From positions 12,741,456 through 12,805,455 of the forward strand of contig OX465110.1 in assembly GCA_949987565.1 (NCBI GenBank): a DNA stretch of 64,000 bases, written 5' to 3'. The notes under the pieces are model-generated. The model had not been told where the DNA came from. It was given only the letters and a program-made list of their open reading frames with translations, and did no database searches. The translations under genes and the position numbers were made by a program. Positions 61,095-64,000 of this stretch are shown here, piece by piece (positions within the stretch are counted from its first letter, which is position 1; each line of letters opens with the position of its first letter). This DNA comes from Luidia sarsii (taxonomy: Eukaryota > Echinodermata > Asteroidea > Paxillosida > Luidiidae).

Positions 61095-64000
61095 ACTAGC
61101 AGTTTGCAACATTATTGTATATCACCTTAAGTCATTTCCTTATGTTGCTGACAATGCTGTATCCCCTCGTGGTGATCCTCCTTGCTGACCTGTCTACGTG
61201 TGTATGTATGTAAGTCTGTCCGTCCGTTGGTATGTAGGTCCACGTTCTGTGTTTGTCCCTTGTTTTTTGCTCTTACTAACATGAATAACCCAACCTGTTT
61301 CTTTCAACTTAGGAAACTGCAAGAAAAGGCTCTTCGGTACACTTTCCATCAAGACAACTACAACTTTTTCTCAGTCTCTCGCCTGATCCCCACTGGCTTA
61401 CAGATATCTCACACTCCCCAAATTGGAAAACTTTCCCCCAATCTACAGAAAAAATGGAATCAAATTATTTATAGTGCTTCCATTCAGCTCATCAAGGTCC
61501 TCTCTGAGCAATGTGAAATCACCCTTCAGGCTGTCCACCAGGACATTGCTAATCTGGACTCAAAACTGCGCTCCAGCTGTTCTGAAAGCCAGTACAAGGA
61601 TGTAAGTGATGAGATTGAGAAAGGTCTCTCTGACCTCAATTCTGTTCTTACTGACAGGAGAAACAAGCAGATTGGTGGCCTTGTTGCCAAACAACGCAGA
61701 CACAACCGCTTCAGACGCAGTCCCCAGTCTACACCTTTACCCCCCACTAACACTGTTGTCAACCTTTCCTCTTCTTCACTAACTGATGCAGAGCATACGT
61801 TACTTTCCAAGGGCTTGAACTTTTGTCCAACTCCCCCCAAAGTTGACCAAGTAATGCTCAGTCAAGATCTCACTGAGTATTACCGCAGACTTCGTCTGAC
61901 GGAGTTCTTCTTCGATTCTGGCTCCCGTAAAGAAGAACCTTTCCGAGTAAAAAGCACCTGGGTCCCCCCCAAGAACCGTGTTCCAGCCCTTGAAACGTAT
62001 GTGCAAGCAGTCAGTTGTCAAGTTTCCAACTCCTCTCATCTTACCAGTAAGCCCCACGACAATCTCCCTAGGGAAGAACGTCTTGCTCTCAACACTCTAC
62101 GTTCCCGCGGTGACATCATTATCAAGCCAGCAGATGAAGGGTCAGCCGTAGTAATCATGGATCGCCAAAAATATATTGATGAAGCCAATCGCCAACTCAA
62201 CAATCCCCAGCACTATAAATGTCTGGACTCTAACCCCACTGGCAAATTTTCAGAGCAAATTCAGGAAGTTTTGGATGACATGCGATCACGTGATCATTTG
62301 AGTAAAAAAGCTCACAGATTTCTATCACCGATCAATTGTAGAACTGCCAGATTCTACCTTCTCCCGAAAATTCACAAGGCCAACAACCCAGGCAGACCCA
62401 TCATCTCTGGCAATGGTTCACCTACGGAACACATATCTCTTTTCATTGACTCTTTTCTCAAACCCTTGGTTCCCCAAATCCCCTCATACGTCCATGACAC
62501 TCCCGACTTTCTCCGAAAGTTGGAAAGTGTCAAGAATCAAATTCCTGCCACTGCCATAATTGGTACTATTGACGTCTCCTCTCTATACACTAACATCCCC
62601 CAGGAAGAAGGCATTCAAGCTTGCTCCTCGGCCCTGGCCAAGGGAAAACAGTCTTCTCCACCCATCTCCGACATAACCACCCTCATGAGGCTAGTGCTGG
62701 CCAAGAATAATTTCTTCTTTCTTGGCAAGCACTATCTTCAAGTGCATGGCACTGCCATGGGCACGCGCATGGCTCCTTCCTTTGCATGCCTCTTCATGGG
62801 TGACCTTGAGGAACGCATGCTCAGTGAGGCTCCATGCCGTCCCTGGATTTAGTGGAGATACATAGATGACGTGTTCTTCATTTGGACTAGGGACGGTAGC
62901 AGCTTGAATGCTTTCTTTGACCATATCAATTCCTTCCATAGGACTATCAAATTCACATGGGAGCAGTCTCTCCAGCAGACCCACTTTCTGGACGTCACCG
63001 TCCGGAAAGACCTCAATACACTCACTACTGACTTGTATTCTAAGCCCACCGACACTCATCAATATCTCCATTCCTCCAGTTGTCACCCTAGACACTGTAA
63101 GACTGGTATAGCTTACAGCCAGGCCCTCAGATTGAGGCGCATATGTTCCAATGAGTCTGACTTTCGCCGCCATACACGTGTATTGCCAGTAACTTGGTTG
63201 CTAGAGGCTATAGTTCTCGCCAAGTGAAGAACTCCATTGCTAAAGTCTATTCCATTCCCAGAAGTTCGGCACTAAACCAAAAGCCACCAGATCCCAAGGA
63301 CAAGCCCAAGGTTCCCTGAGTTACTTCCTACCACCCTTCTCTTCCTCCTCTCAGGAAGATAACTAAGGAAAACCACCATATTCTCCACACTTCAGATCGT
63401 CTGGCTGAAGCCATTCCTAATTCGCCTGTTTTGGCTTTCAGGCGCCCCCGTAACCTGCGTGACTTAATTGTCCGAGCAGAGGTTCCCCCTTTGGACTCTT
63501 CCCCTCCAACTAAATTTGGTACATTTAAGTGTACCTCGAAATGCATTGTTTGCAAGACACATGTCAAGGAAATAGACTCTTTCAATGGTCATTCTTCTGG
63601 AACTACCCACACGTCCTATGGCTCTATCACGTGCACTACCTCAAACATCATATACCTCATCTCTTGTAGAGTTTGTAATATTCAGTATGTGAAAATGTGG
63701 ATGAAGCGTCTTCGGACTATTCAACCACATGGTCTCAACATCAAGGAGGGTAATGACTAACACCATGCAGCTTTCTGATAATCCTTCTTTTGTGTTCAGT
63801 CCTTCACACTTCTCTCTTTGATCTTTCCCCCTCTTGTCACTTATCCCTACCCTACTCCTTGCCCTTCTCTTTGATCTTTCCCCCTCCTCTCACTAATCCC
63901 TACCCCACCGCTTGCCCTTCCCTTTGATCTCTTCCTACCAGCTTCACTCTTTGTCCTTTGTCTCTCATCCGTGTTCTATTCACTCTTCCCCCCCCCCCTT
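61095..64000 (+). mobile_element. Penelope-like retroelement with GIY-YIG end, in intron 1 of the UPF0598 gene
   Basis: Left boundary marked by AGCAGTTTGCAACATTATTG + TATATCACC, the same words as in the solo ends. A reverse-transcriptase ORF follows, then a GIY-YIG-like segment and a tandem 3' tail of CTTTGATCTTTCCCC ... CTTGCCCTTC units (63815-63960). The right end lies outside the window. The insertion is in the gene's sense orientation. Confidence 0.85.
61182..63757 (+). pseudogene. Penelope-like RT plus GIY-YIG ORF, broken
   Basis: The open part to 62851 encodes a basic N-terminal region (QKKWNQII; RRHNRFRRSP), ADEGSAVVIMDRQKYIDEA, FYLLPKIHKANNPGRPIISG (the Lys-Ile-His-Lys box typical of Penelope RTs), IIGTIDVSSLYTNIPQEEGI (motif A) and LQVHGTAMGTRMAPSFACLF (motif B). 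A TAG at 62850-62852 falls just before WRYIDDVFFIW, the catalytic Asp-Asp motif. A frameshift near 63180-63190 and a TGA near 63318 follow. The last part, SNIIYLISCRVCNIQYV, matches the start of a GIY-YIG nuclease, then decays. Not functional as it stands. Confidence 0.85.

Overview
This window looks like nuclear DNA from an animal, most likely a marine invertebrate and perhaps an invertebrate deuterostome. The signs are GT-AG split genes with long introns, dense short inverted-repeat elements, Penelope-like and non-LTR retroelements, tRNA-derived SINEs, long purine microsatellites and many copies of the word TAGGCCTA. The species assignment is inference; the gene calls are not. There is no sign of bacterial or viral gene organisation.

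Left part (1 to about 35 kb): mostly gene-poor and repeat-dominated. It holds a 63-bp purine minisatellite at the left edge, a run of fold-back elements (1.8-5.3 kb), a possible two-exon start of a secreted-protein gene on the minus strand (2.70-3.61 kb), large simple-sequence arrays (5.9-6.4, 9.9-11.2, 11.6-12.1 kb), a degenerate tandem array built on CAAAGCGAGAC (13.0-13.7 kb), a complete but decayed non-LTR retrotransposon with matching 9-bp target-site duplications (19.43-25.49 kb) split by a 2.6-kb DNA transposon, and a 1.86-kb array of a 17-bp unit (25.56-27.42 kb).

Right part (35-61 kb): the main gene is a full-length katanin p80 (KATNB1) homologue on the minus strand. I resolved 16 coding exons by eye, from the ATG at 59943 to the TGA at 35286. 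Every junction keeps frame and the model gives 697 residues: an N-terminal WD40 domain, a Pro/Ala/Gln-rich linker and a C-terminal con80 domain. Head-to-head with it, 771 bp away, starts a plus-strand UPF0598 (C8orf82-like) gene. Only its first exon is visible, because a Penelope-like element lies in its first intron and runs to the window edge.

The KATNB1 introns hold much of the transposon record: three nonautonomous families with TTAA ends, tRNA-derived SINEs (one split by a TTAA element), a decayed SGNH-hydrolase ORF, a LINE tail fragment and many solo ends of the Penelope-like family. The most unusual signal is a small inverted-repeat element that carries a canonical replication-dependent histone mRNA 3' stem-loop (GGCTCTTTTCAGAGCC) followed by a purine element like the U7-binding site. 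It occurs in three copies, one of them just downstream of the KATNB1 stop codon on the sense strand.
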